Shown here piece by piece: positions 43,691-54,377 of a stretch of DNA of 64,000 nt. The first letter of the stretch is position 1. Every line of letters begins with the position of its first letter. The position numbers and the translations under genes are program-made. The stretch is from Apricaphanius iberus (lineage: Eukaryota > Chordata > Actinopteri > Cyprinodontiformes > Aphaniidae), in assembly GCA_028564705.1 (NCBI GenBank), contig JAPXFQ010000364.1, positions 992,001 through 1,056,000 of the forward strand. Direction: 5' to 3'. The notes below the pieces were generated by a model. The model was not told the DNA's origin. It worked only from the letters and a program-made list of their open reading frames with translations, and did not search any database.

Positions 43691-43705
43691 GTTGCAGTGT
43701 TATGT

Positions 43706-43786
43706 CGGCAGAGCAGCAAGATGGGAAAAAACAGGTCAGAGAGCATTTTCTTCCCTTCACTGCTGTGAAAGATCTTTTCTGTCTTT
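43706..43786. repeat. Dispersed repeat, copy 2
   Basis: Matches 22012-22094 in the same orientation: gagcagcaag, then cttcccttcactgctgtgaa and agatcttttctgtc. The two copies diverge on both sides. Confidence 0.7.
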
Positions 43787-44789
43787 TCGGTCTTTCTAAT
43801 AGCCAGCAGCCCCCATGTCGTGATGCAAATAATATAAACAACGTATTATTTATGTTATCTATAGTTTCAGAACATTTTTTAGTTCATTACTGCTGCATTA
43901 AAGTGCACATTATTCAGTTAAAGTGATGTCTTAAATTATTGTTAACTCATTACCGGAAGTAGCTCTGTAGATATTTACATTATTTGGTCATGATGATTTG
44001 ATCAGTTAAGTGACGTGTCTTTAAAGTTTGAAAAATATAAATTGATTCACAGCTCTCTCCTGGATTACTTTGACTACTCTTTTACAGACTTATTTTTGTA
44101 AATCATTGTGTTACTGTGTGATAAAATGTTCACTGAAAATGTAATGATATTCACATTATTTGGTCATGATGATGTGATACAGTGCGATGTTGTGCCAAGA
44201 TTGTCATCGCCATGAGAAATTGTATCCCCTGATACAATATCAATTGTTTCCCCTGTTTCGGAATCCATTTCCCAGTGTACAAAGTTAAATTATCTTTTAA
44301 AAAGGTTTGGATTTGGATAATGTTTGGACCCTGCGACTGTATAAGACTACAGCATGACTACAAACAAAACTATTTCCGTTTCCGCCCGCGGAGTGATACC
44401 GTACCGCACAGAACTTCTAATACAAGTCAATGGAGTTGGACAACAAAAACCTGTTGGAAAACATATCTTGCGCCGACTTTTTTGTGAGCATATCAGTAAA
44501 CACCACTGACCACTCGGTGAGTTTCATGTCTTTGTAAACGAAAGTATAATGCGTTTTAGGAAGGAATGTTGGAATTCTCCTGTGGTCTCATTGTTAGGGT
44601 GGGGGGATGTTAGCAAAGAACCCTAAATTTATGGGGACAGAGGCATTTGTCCAAATTTCTAACAAAACCATTCTATTTCATCATAAAAAGTCTGAAAACA
44701 GGGCTTTAAGTGTAAAATACTGAACTGTTCCTTTAAAAGATGCACTGAAACCTCCCAAACTGCTCAAAGTAGTTTGTACAGTAGCTGGC
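43787..44789. other. Repeat-like, no gene; short direct repeat and MITE end
   Basis: atatttacattatttggtca plus tgatgatttgat at 43971-44001 recurs as atattcacattatttggtca plus tgatgatgtgat at 44147-44178. At 44715-44736 tactgaactgttcctttaa is the outward end of a TTAA-type fish MITE; its partner is not visible. Confidence 0.45.
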
Positions 44790-45475
44790 AGTGTTATGAT
44801 CCCGTGTGCAATCAGGCTCTCTGCGAGAGAAGTTCTCACACCTGCTGTAGCTCACACATCTGCAGGTGATCCAGCTGATGAGATCAGTGGCTTCTTAGGC
44901 AGCATCAGGCTCACCATTCAGCACCTGACGGTCATGCCACACCAGTAGAATTAAGCCTCTGAGTTCTCCAGAATCTGATTCTGTGAATTGCTAGGTTTTT
45001 TTCCCCCTCTAAGAGTATTCTTAACCGAGCCTAGTCCTACTTCCAGGTTAAAGGAGAATTCCCTGAAGCCAGCGTTCAGCCTCTGCCCCATGGTCTCCTT
45101 CCCTGTTCATCCCTGCTGCTCCAACCTATTTCCTTCCCACCTGCTCCGCTCTCCACCGGTCGCTCTGCCCCAGATTCCAGGTCGAAACCCACCGCGCCGC
45201 TGTCCCTCTCTTAACACCTTGGGACGCCTGCTCAAACACGTGACCACACCTCCCTCCCAAGCTGTCATTCAGTCACAGCTGCGGTAAGCCTGTTCCATTA
45301 TCCTCCACTGACTATAACAACCCAACATGGAGACTAACCACTCATCTCCCTGCAGAGCTAACAGTGAAGCCTGTGTACTGGTCCTCCACAAACAGATCTC
45401 CGGCAGTTCTAGTTTAAAAAATAAATATTCAACTGTTCATCTGTGTCAGACTGTTTTCTGAAAATGTCAGAACAT
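44790..45475 (+). repeat. Possible solo LTR
   Basis: GC-richer block starting tgttatgatcccgtgtgcaa and ending aaaatgtcagaacatgac, with AATAAA at about 45419-45424, 50 bp before the end. The ends are roughly complementary (TGTTATG / CATGAC). No tRNA-primer site or coding part is adjacent. Confidence 0.35.
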
Positions 45476-46124
45476 GACGGGCAGAGGACTTCTATTGGAG
45501 TGTCTGCCTGCAAAGAGTTGCCTGCAACATGGAATTGAGAATAGATTTCCTTTTTTTATGACAGGTATAATATTTAAAGTGTTGTCTGGATCTTTAAATG
45601 AATTACAAATTTTAAGAATTGTATTAATTGACCTTCGGGCCTTAAATGTTGATATAAAATAAGTCATTTTATGAATTCTAACATTACGGGTAAGTCCCGC
45701 CTTCCCGTATATCAGCTATGGCTCAAAAGCCACGGTGCCGTCCACTTGAACCAATCAAGTGATGCCAAGGGCTGTCAATCATCACGAACGCTGTGTGCTC
45801 GTTACTGCGCACATGCTCAGTTTTCTGTTTACCCCGAGCCTCCGAATCAAGCCTCCGCCATTAGTCCCAAGCGCGGCCATGGATCAACACTCAGCTCAAG
45901 AGCAGAAGATACCGATTTCAAACCAAAAAAGCATTCTCACCTCATCCTCACCTCCGATAACTCCATTGTTGACACTCTGGTTGTTTTCTCTCTCTCCTCC
46001 ACACGTCTTGGCCCATTGACCTGGCGCATGCACGGAAAAGGGACTTGGGTCGTTTTTTTTTTTCAAATCATGCCCCTCTCTCTTTCTTCTTAAAAAGTCC
46101 AGACTATCGCTTTAAGTCTTCTCT
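45476..46124. other. Unrecognised repeat-like block
   Basis: 45665-46115 is GC-richer with a CpG-containing centre (gcgcggccatgg). It ends ccagactatcgctttaa, which resembles a TTAA-type MITE end; no inverse start was found. Confidence 0.35.
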
Positions 46125-46323
46125 GGTGTTAGTATCTTTTATTGTAGTCATTCCCAACGATTTTACCTCATTTTTAACTGGAATGCCATACAAGTCAGTC
46201 TGCTCGCTATCATGTATTGACATAAACTAACATTTTCCACATTTAACTACAATCCCAATGCTTTAGAAAAAAATAGTGTTGATTACAAAAGGGATCTGGT
46301 CTGTTCTTTTGTAGATCGTGGTA

Positions 46324-46557
46324 TCATCTGCCAACTGTGTGATAGTCAAACTGGTACCCAAATACATTCAACAGATCAAAGTCTGGGCTGTTAAGAGATA
46401 TAGCTAATAACTCAGCAATTAAAATAAATGATAAAGGAGAACAGGGACAGCCCTGCTGGATTCCATGTTTGATAGTGAATCCTTTAGTTCTTACTTGGGG
46501 CAGAGAAACCAAGCTATTAATATCCTCATATCTCAAGGAAATTTCAATCAAACGCAA
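46324..46557 (-). pseudogene. L1-like reverse transcriptase remnant
   Basis: The 77-codon frame contains IQQGCPCSPLSFILIAELL (the RQGCPLSP block) and NVFGYQFDYHTVGR. A one-base shift then leads to the LADDTTIYKRTDQ-like catalytic region (about 46290-46325), so the FADD-type Asp pair is kept but out of frame. Endonuclease, N-terminal RT and ORF1 are absent here. The first residues of the frame come from the inserted element. Confidence 0.8.
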
Positions 46558-46582
46558 CTGGACTTGGTAATTTGTCTTGGAA

Positions 46583-46616
46583 GACGTTTCAACTCTTATC
46601 CAAGAGGCTTCATCAG
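46583..46616 (-). ncRNA. Hammerhead ribozyme-like motif in Penelope-like pLTR
   Basis: On the minus strand: CTGATGA (46616-46610), then AGCCTCTTGGATAAGAGTT forming stem II (CTCT/AGAG), then GAAAC and GTC (46590-46583). This is the hammerhead core CUGAUGA - stem II - GAAA - NUH, with cleavage expected after GTC. Stem I can begin with GAA before CTGATGA pairing with TTC after GTC. Stem III is almost absent, as I recall for the Penelope-element hammerheads, which are thought to act as dimers. The opposite end of the element (47556-47573) keeps only the stem II/GAAACGTC half. Confidence 0.7.
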
Positions 46617-46840
46617 TTCATGCTCGCTGCTGACCAGGCTGGGACTGGTCCAACTAACTGGTGTGGAGACTCAGCTATTTAACCTCTTGAACAAGAATCA
46701 TTATGTCATTGGATCCTTTGTGCTCCATGTCTTAACGACGGTCGTTGGCGTGCCGCCTATTGGTGGAGGTTAGGTTTCGGCTTCATTAGTGCCCTATTGT
46801 GTTATAACGACAGTCGTTGGAGTCACAGTTGTTTCTGTTA

Positions 46841-47584
46841 TTAGAGGCTAATTTGTTTGAATCTTCTAGGGAGGGATGAAAGGGCAGCATTGTAAATTGG
46901 AGATAGGTGATGTCTCAGGCCTCCTCCTCTGTTTAGCGATGGTTTCTCTACTTTTACATAGATGGCTTCTTTTACTCCTCTTTCAAACCATCTGTCCTCT
47001 CTGTCTAATATCTGGACATTGCTGTCCTCAAAGGAGTGAGCTTTCTCCTTGAGATGTAAATGAACAGCAGAGTCCATGCCTGAGGAGTTAGCTCTCCTGT
47101 GTTGGGCCATGCGTTTGTACAGTGGTTGTTTGGTTTCACCAATGTAGAGGTCCTTGCATTCTTCATTGCATTGGATTGCATACACCAGGTTGCTTTTGTG
47201 TGTGTGTGGTGTTCTGTCCTTGGGATGTACTAGTCTCTGTCTGAGTGTGTTGCTGGGTTTGAAATACACAGGGATACTGTGTTTGTTAAAAATCCTCCTG
47301 AGTTTTTCAGAAATCCCAGACACATATGGAATGACTACATTGTTTCGTTTGTTTTCTTTTTCTTTTTCAACCACTTTGTTGGCTTTCCTTCTGGAATTAG
47401 CTGCAGTTTTCACAAAAGTCCAGCTGGGGTAACCACAAGTTGTGAGGGTGTCTCTCACGTGCTTGCGTTCTTCCCCTTGGGCCTGTGAGCTGGTGGGTAT
47501 ATTATCAGCTCTGTGTTGGATAAGATGTGGATGTTGGATGTGTGTTGGATAAGAGGTGAAACGTCTTCCAAGACAAATTACCAA
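46841..47584 (-). pseudogene. Penelope-like element GIY-YIG endonuclease
   Basis: A 247-codon open frame. About the first 20-35 residues are terminal-repeat sequence read through. Residues about 40-63 (KHVRDTLTTCGYPSWTFVKT) are the end of the RT-to-endonuclease linker. Residues 131-229 form the GIY-YIG domain: NLVYAIQCN (the GIY position is VYA), DLYIGETKQP (YIG intact, 147-149), YKRMAQHRR with the conserved Arg, and RWFERGVKEAIYVKVEKPSL with the conserved Glu, then LNRGGGLRHHLS. A CCHH-like cysteine pair (CNEEC, 139-143) is present. The endonuclease would nick target DNA for RT priming. With the RT lost the protein is orphaned, though this domain itself is unbroken. Confidence 0.88.
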
Positions 47585-47935
47585 GTCCAGTTGCGTTTGA
47601 TTGAAATTTCCTTGAGATAACCATGACCTGGATGAATGAGAATATTCACAAGCTTAATATCCTCATACATTATATGTATTGCTTTAATAAACTGTACAGA
47701 TCCAAAATACTCCTACGTTTGTATAATGTGTGTTCAACAGAATAAAAAAAACTCTTTATCTTTTCAATTATTATCTACTAAATCAAGGACTAATCTGATA
47801 TTATGGATATTATCATATATAGACCTATATTTTATAAATCCTGATTGTGTTATACTATCTGTCCAGAAACCACTTTTCAAACAATTTGCATAACATAAGA
47901 TAAAAAAATTGTGATCCAAAAACATTACCAGTGTA

Positions 47936-48209
47936 AACAACAACAAAAAACAATGAAATTAAGGTGCTGTTGGGGCACACAACACAGCCATCAGATGGCG
48001 CTACTCTGCTCTAGCCCCACAGGAAGTGGGCGCGGAAATCTCTAAATAGGGGTCTCGCCCTGCTGCTCTTTTCTTCTGTGTTCTGCCGGCTGGGGAGCAA
48101 CAGAAGATCATCTCCAACCATTTTCCGTCGCTGGCGGAGGAAGGCCCGAGTTTCTGGCAGAAACTTGCTCCAAAGGAACCCAAAGACCACTCCAGGTGAA
48201 TCTTGAACA
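47936..48209 (+). other. Possible retroelement promoter/leader start
   Basis: tgttggggcacac at 47967 followed by gaaatctctaaatagg (TATA-like, about 48040) and a pyrimidine-rich start region (ctgctgctcttttcttctgt). This could be an LTR or promoter feeding the repeat-rich leader that follows. Tentative. Confidence 0.3.
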
Positions 48210-48560
48210 AGAAGCAACTCAAAATCCGCAGAGGAAAGGGGAGACATGCCGCCAACAGAAGCAACTCAAACTGTGGGCAGAAGACGGGAGACCTGCCGCC
48301 GAACTGAGCTGCTGAACACCAGGAAGAAGATGGGAGAACTGCTGCCGAACTGAGCTGATGAAAACTGGGAAGAAGACAGGAGACGTGTCGCAGAAGAGAA
48401 GCATTTTTATGGTAAGATGCTGGCAGTAAAGGCGGGGAAAACTGAGGACCTGCCGCCGCAAAGGCTACTCAAACTCCGGGCGGAAGACGGCAGACGAGCT
48501 GCCGATCTGAGCTACTAAAACCCGGGGGGAAAATGAGGACACGCAGCTGCACAGAGCTCA
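48210..48560 (+). repeat. Imperfect ~48-bp tandem repeats, leader-like
   Basis: Repeated gcaactcaaa / gggcagaagacgggagacct / gccgccgaactgagctgctg blocks recur at about 48255, 48300, 48348 and 48460 with 10-30% divergence by eye. One copy carries GGTAAGAT (48411), a splice-donor-like sequence. Purine-rich on the plus strand. Confidence 0.65.
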
Positions 48561-49153
48561 AAGAACACGGTCTCCACACGCCTAGAGAGCTTGAGTCAGC
48601 GAGATCGAGCTGGAAGGCTTTTGAGTTGGTGTCTCAGGAAGATATCGGAGTGCCAAGTAAGCAGTTAAATAAATTATTTTAACTTTAAGTCATTCCTTCA
48701 ATAACCATTCAGAAGTATCTTGCTGAATTCTCTGAGCATCAGGTTCTGAGGAGACTCCCCTCCGAGGGGAGCAGATTCCCATTCAAGCATCTATGTTTTA
48801 ACTACTTTTTTTTTTTTTATGTATAGTGAATAATTTTTTTATGGTTGAATTTTTTTTTTTGTATGGTGGAATATTTTCTTTATGGATGATTGTTTATTTT
48901 TTTGTATGGTTGGATTTTTTTTTTGTATATTTGAACTGCTGCAGCCATGTCCATAACTTTCACATATAGCGGTGGTGGGCGTGGCCAAGTTAACAGCAAC
49001 CCATGTAATATGTAATGAGCAGCAGAAGACAGCACAATCTGCAAGGGGCTGAAACAGATGGAAATAGAGGTTCCAGCAAACAACTTCAGCAACATGGTTT
49101 CTGGAACTCATAGACCTATTTTAAATAGTAAAAAATTTATATAATATAATCTC
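48561..49153. other. T-rich region, no gene
   Basis: 48808-48930 has loosely tandem T8-12/gtatggttgaa units on the plus strand; the rest is unrecognised. Confidence 0.5.
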
Positions 49154-49316
49154 CTTTAAGCTTTCTCCAGCGGAGAAGCTCTGGCAGCTTTTAGCTTGGG
49201 AGGAGTTCCTTTTTTATCAATTCTTCTGATAGCATCTTCTTTAGTTTCTTTGGTGGATCTGCCATGGCTCAAGTCTCAAAACCGCAGGTTTGCTTATATC
49301 ATTAGGTAGGTAGTGT
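49154..49316 (-). repeat. Inverse copy of the 43297-43452 repeat
   Basis: The minus strand reads ACTACCTACCTAATGATATA, then GGTTTTGAGACTTGAGCCAT, GGCAGATCCACCAAAGAAAC and CCAAGCTAAAAGCTGCCAGA, matching the plus strand at 43297-43452. An ATG-ADPPKKLKKML frame opens here without the disruption seen in the other copy. Confidence 0.7.
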
Positions 49317-49381
49317 TGTGTCACAAACATTACAAAAACACATCTTTTATGGTGCAAAGGTTACAGAATAGGTATTTAATA

Positions 49382-49510
49382 AAGTGTTGGGGAGTAACAG
49401 AATACCTGTTACGTATTTAGAATACTAATTATGAGTAACTTGTCTGTTACAATTACTATTTTAAAACATGATATTCAGAATACAGTTACTTTCGTAATAC
49501 CATTGGAATA
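49382..49510. repeat. hAT-like left end
   Basis: aaagtgttggggagtaacag followed by alternating acctgttacgtatttagaat / agtaacttgtctgttacaat. Typical of a fish hAT end. The distal end and TSD could not be located in 49.5-51 kb; ORFs at 49563-49998 may be its degraded interior. Confidence 0.5.
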
Positions 49511-51076
49511 CTTCTGTGTTTTCCACTTTCCACCTGAAAGATGAATATATAAATTTTGAGAAATGTGTGTCTCAGAGTTGTGTAAACTATCCGATAATAC
49601 CCCTAAACAACAGCCCGCAGAAACGATTGATATCCTATGGCTGAAACGCTTCGGACCGACTATCAAACACCAACGTAAGCGTGAGTGGCCAGATATGGAT
49701 TCAGACCCAGGGCTGGGGGGATTGGAGCCACAACCGCAGCCAAATAAACCTGCCGGCAGTGAAGGAAATTATGCATTCAATGGCACTCTCTCGCAGTTAA
49801 TTATTGTCAACTGATGCTAGATTTCATTCGAGCATTCCTGACAAAAGCCTGACTAAAACCATGGTGGTTAAAATCTGGGAAAAGATCAAATCTGGCAACA
49901 CTAGTCATAGCGTTGCACTGCTTATGCTTCTGCTGTCAAACTGCGAAGTATGCAGGACAACTCCAGTTATTATTGGAGCAGCTGACAATTTGGTGTGAAT
50001 TAATGAAGCAGCATATTTGTATCACCACTTAAAAGATTTTTTGCAAAGGTTAGTGATGATCCAGGTAGGAAAATTCATACATTTTTGTGTAAACTTTGCT
50101 GGCGGGAATCAAGAAACTACGCCGAACATTGACAATGTCAACAGCAAACTTGAAACTTAAAGTATCCGGCTGGCCAGCTTTCCAAGGTATGTGCAAGTCA
50201 ATAAAAAAATTAAAAGACAAGGCAACAATGTACAAAAACCAAACAACATTTTGTCCATTATTTGAAAGGGCCTGTATCATGATATTTAGGTCATTTCTGA
50301 CAGTTACAGTGTTGGTTGTATCAGACATAAAGTTTGCTCGATTATATTGTTGTGATAGGTTTCCCACAAATTATGGCTAAAAGGATAAAAGGTTTCCATT
50401 TGGAGTGCAATGAACATCCGTTTACAAAACTTTGCATGTTTATAACAGAAAGTCGCAAATAGCCCAATTGACTGTGGCTGCAAAACAGCTAAACTTCAAT
50501 TCAAATTACTAAATATTAAATCTAATAAAATGTAAAGATATATTACTGCCAAAAACCAGTGTGTTTGTGTGTTACAAAGTATTCTTTCCAATACTGTTAT
50601 TAAACCAAAACAATATTTTTGCAGAGTACCAGAGATGTAAAAGAGCGATAGGGTCATAGAGAGAGAGTCTTTTTACGTTATCACATCTAAAGTTTCGAAG
50701 TGTCTTTTGCATTGTCAGTTTGTGTTTTGTAAAATAAATATTGGCACAGAAAAAAAACAAAAACGTTTTGGTTTTTACCAGATGATTTAAACGTCCGTAC
50801 AGGACTACATCAAGGAAAGGAGGAGGAGATTTTAATATGTAAACAGCTATTGCTCCCGCCCCTGCTCCCCCTCCACTTCTGGAAAGAGCTGAAAGCCAAA
50901 TATGAAGGTAGCTTTGGAGCAAAAGTATTTGTGTCTTGTAACTGGGAAGTTGAACTCAAAGAGGAAAATGTTGTTGCAGTTTTGTAAATTTAGTTTTCTT
51001 TTTTTCAATCTTTCACAAATACAAAACAACAGTTACACCTTTTCAATTTCTTAAGTGCACTTCACAAATGGCGTTA
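49511..51076. other. No feature recognised
   Basis: AT-rich. ORFs up to 116 codons on the minus strand (50572-50922) lack known motifs. Confidence 0.4.
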
Positions 51077-51651
51077 CTCACACTTTAAAATAATCTTACG
51101 TTTACAGTTTTGCCCCATTTGAAAATAAATGGGGTAAAACTCATCCACATATCCAAAAAAATAATGTGTATACTTTTTTGTTGCTCACAGATTGTAATCA
51201 GCGAATGCAACTGCACAAAACCACTGATGTGAGTCACAAAATCTGCTTTACAAGTTGCAACTTCCCAAATAACTATAAAGGGCCCCGGTGCTAAGTGTAA
51301 CTAAGCTTGGGGTTTTTCCAGTTTGTTAATTAGTTACAGTCTATGGTTAATATTGAGCTAGGGAATGCCCCCTGCTGTATGGCATAAGTATTACCCACAA
51401 ATTAAAACATTTTCTTGACAGTTGTTCAGCTGTATCGAAAGGAGAAGCATGTGTAAAAAGGTGTGGCTTGTATAGCAGTTTTTTTTGACTCCCGTCAACA
51501 CTTTTGTGCAGTTGTATTCACTGAGCAACAAAAAATATATACATGTATTTTTGGGGTTTTTTGTTTTACACACTGGTATGTGGATATGTTTTGCACCATT
51601 CAATTTGGATCAAATGGGGCAAAACTGCACATGTAAGTTTTGAAGTGTGAC
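51077..51651. repeat. Long-armed inverted repeat (fold-back element)
   Basis: The arms are 51077-51260 and 51461-51651. Left contains cagttttgccccatttgaaa, ccacatatcc, acttttttgttgctcacaga and aactgcacaaaaccactgat. The right arm's inverse contains cagttttgccccatttgatc, ccacatacc, attttttgttgctcagtgaa and aactgcacaaaagtgttgac. The ~200-bp centre is single-copy. The arms are interrupted by small indels and are roughly 75-80% alike by eye. No ORF, no clear TSD. Confidence 0.75.
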
Positions 51652-53167
51652 TTAACTTGCTTTTGTCTGTTATGTAAATATTCTAAAATTGAAATAGGGT
51701 CATTTTTTCTTTTCCCAATACTGTTTTGATATACTGTATATTACAAAATCAGAGCATGCAATCTACCTTTGCGATATTTTTCGATATGGATAGGCTGAAT
51801 ATGTAATTTGTCCCCTAACACAGCTTGCAAGGTTGTATCCATGTGGTCAGGTGTGCAGGGCCTTGACCGTTTGATGTTGAGCTTCCTTGCGCACTAAGGA
51901 GTCTGGCACTCAGGTCAGTTGTAATGGCCGAAGCCAGATGGTACCTATCCACTGGGGACGAAGGACACAGACATGCTGGTCAGAGTTTAACTTTGGAGAT
52001 TGCATATTCCAGCATTATTTAATACTTGATTACATGCATCATTTATCACAATTATGTCTTGATAAAAGTTTGATGCAAAACACAGCAGAGACATGCTGAA
52101 TATTCAAACTTTGCCCTCTCCTGTCTAATCAACCTCAAAGAGCGGAGCAAGGGGAGCAGGAATTGAAACAAAGAAAAACAGAAATTAAAATCAGCAAAAA
52201 GCACTGTGATGATCCAATAATATAAAAAACTAACTAATCATAATTATTACACAGCGGAATAATATAGTATTAAATAATACAAATGTATCTACCTACCTAC
52301 CTACCTACCTTCCTAACTACCTATTTATCTATCTATCCTCTTAGAGTGGATATCTTTTGAATAATTGTAAATATGTTCTTACTTTCAATCAGTCAAACAC
52401 TTAAGAGGTAATGCAAATTTAAATAGTAAATAGTTAGCCAGGTATTCTTCTGACATTACTTATTCATCAGTATCAAAGAAATTTGACCATGACTTAATGG
52501 TCTTAGTGCAAAAAAGACACGCTGTATGCACTTAGACATAATTTTGAGTCATCAAAGTGTGCTTTCGATTTTTCCAGACATGCTTTGCTTGACATCTATG
52601 GTGTATTGTTTGTACTTTTTAAATAGTGTCCATCAAATTTCTTATGTCTTTAAAGAGGCACATATTTAGCAGCAGAAAAATTAAGTGCAGCCAAAAAGAC
52701 AATTAAAATACCATAATTTCCGGACTATAAGGATCGACTCCCTTTAACTTAAAGCGGCATCATATCTATTTTTTTGTCATACATGATAAGGGTTTGTGCA
52801 TGAAAACGTGTTTTTGCTAACTGTCTCGCTCTCGTAATGTCTGTCTGTTCCACATTTGCTTTCATTGTTTGCGCAAACTTCTTCCTCTCTCGCTCTCTTT
52901 TCTGGTGTCCATGTCTCTTAAAGGCACAGTATCCCTTGGGGATGAAGGACGAAACTTGTACAATCCATAGATCAAGGAGGTCCTCTGGTGGCTGTTAGCT
53001 GCTAGTATAAATGAACCTCACTGTTGTATAGGCCGCAGAGTTCAAAGCTTGGGAAAGAAGTAGCAGCTTATAGTCCATAAAATACGCTCTATGATTAAGA
53101 GTCTAGTTAATATATGATCTGGACCATGTTAAGCATCCTTGCGCACTAATATATATATATATACACA
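51652..53167. other. Mostly unrecognised AT-rich sequence
   Basis: A microsatellite of CTAC then CTAT units lies at 52289-52337 and TA repeats at 53149-53163. ORFs are not supported. Confidence 0.5.
52289..52337. repeat. (CTAC)n/(CTAT)n microsatellite
   Basis: Five or more CTAC units, then imperfect CTAT/CTTC units. Confidence 0.9.
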
Positions 53168-54377
53168 CACACTCACCTGTAGGATTATTAGGAACACCAT
53201 AATATTACGGTGTTTGACCCCCTTTCGCCTTCAGAACTTTCTTAATTCTACATGGCATTGAGTCAACGAGGTCCTGAAAGCATTCTTTAAAAATGTTGGC
53301 CCATATTGATAGGATGGCAATCTTGCAGTTGATTGAGATTTGTTGGATACACATCCAGGGCACGAAGGTCCCGTTCCACCACATCCCAAAGATGCTCTAT
53401 CGGGTTGAGATCTGGTGACTGTGGGGGCCATTGTAGAACAGTGAACTCATTGTCATGTTAAAGAAACCATTTTGAAATTATTCGAGCTTTATGACATGGT
53501 GCCTTATCCTGCTGGAAGTAGCCATCAGAGGATGGGTACATGGTGGTCATGAAGGGATGGACATGGTCAGAAACAATGTTCAGGTTGCCCGTGGCATTTA
53601 AACGATGCCCAATTGGAACTAAGGGGCCTAAAGTGTGCCAAGAAAACTTCCCCCACACCATTACACCACCACCACCAGCCTGCACAGTGGTAACAAGGCA
53701 TGATGGGTCCATGTTTCCGTTCTGTTTACGCCAAATTCTGACTCTACCATTTAAATGTCTCAACAGAAATCGACTCATCAGATCAGGCAAAATTTTTCCA
53801 GTCTTCAACTGTCCAATTTTGGTGAGCTTGTACAAATTGTAGCCTCTTTTTCTTATTTGTAGTGGAGATGAGTGGTACCGGTGGGGTCTTCTGCTGTTGT
53901 AGCCTATCCGACTCAAGGTTGTGCGTGTTGTGGCTTCACAAATGCTTTGCTGTATTCTTCAGTTGTAACGAGTGGTTATTTCATTCAAAGTTGCTCCTCT
54001 ATCAGCTTTACAGTAATCAATCGGCCCATTCTCCTCTGAACACTAGCATCAACAAGGCATTTTCGCCCACAGGACTGCCGCATACTAGATGTTTTTCCCT
54101 TTCATACCATTCTTTGTAAACCCTAGAAATGGTTGTGCGTGAAAATCCCTGTAACTGAGCAGATTGTGAAATACTGGCACCAACAACCATGCCACGCTCA
54201 AAATTGCTTAAATCACCTTTCTTTCCCATTCTGACATTCAGTTTGGAGTTCAGGAGATTGTCTTGACCAGGACCACATCCCTAAATGCATTAAGGCATCT
54301 GTCATGTGATTGGTTGATTAGATAATTGCATTAAGGAGAATTTGAACAGATGTTCCTAATAATCCTTTAGGTCTGTG
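53168..54377 (-). mobile_element. Tc1-like element with decayed transposase
   Basis: Inverted ends CACCTGTAGGATTATTAGGA near 53174 and, at the other side, the inverse reading GACCTAAAGGATTATTAGGA, ending at about 54377 with TA following. TA repeats occur on both flanks. About 1.2 kb, the usual Tc1 size without much UTR. The transposase is on the minus strand in three frames. Confidence 0.88.
53231..54229 (-). pseudogene. Tc1-like transposase, frameshifted (DD34E type)
   Basis: N-terminus 54017-54229: MGKKGDLSNFERGMVVGASI then SQSAQLQGFSRTTISRVYKE, the first HTH. Middle 53458-53916: RPHRYHSSPLQIRKRGYNLY (NTS domain end), GGGGVMVWGKF, LNIVSDHVHPFM and GYFQQDKAPCHKARI with the second catalytic Asp. 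The first Asp (SDES) is present but next to a stop, in a shifted frame, near 53770. C-terminus: LQWPPQSPDLNPIEHLWDVV read from the inverse of 53375-53440, keeping the Glu. At least three frame or stop lesions. All three catalytic residues survive but not in one frame. Confidence 0.87.

Larger units (their letters stand above)
46531..47653 (-). mobile_element. Penelope-like element with inverted pLTR ends
   Basis: Exact duplication TTAATATCCTCATA at 46517-46530 and 47654-47667. Inside, the same ~60-70-bp sequence occurs at both ends in inverse orientation (46531-46600 and 47547-47625; e.g. ccaagtccagttgcgtttga). Between them is a GIY-YIG endonuclease frame on the minus strand. This layout (partial inverted terminal sequence, RT followed by GIY-YIG, target duplication) is that of Penelope-like elements (Neptune/Poseidon types in fish). 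Most of the RT is missing. Confidence 0.9.
46125..47935 (-). mobile_element. L1-like LINE fragment split by a Penelope-like element
   Basis: Minus-strand RT in two collinear parts, 47935-47668 and 46530-46125. The N-terminal part reads NIRLVLDLVDNN and GSVQFIKAIHIMYEDIN. The C-terminal part resumes as SLVSLPQVRTKGF, then IKHGIQQGCPCSPLSFILIA and ELLAISLNSPDFDLLNVFGY, then the ADDTT catalytic box near 46318. The gap is filled precisely by the 46531-47653 element with a 14-bp TSD. Confidence 0.85.
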
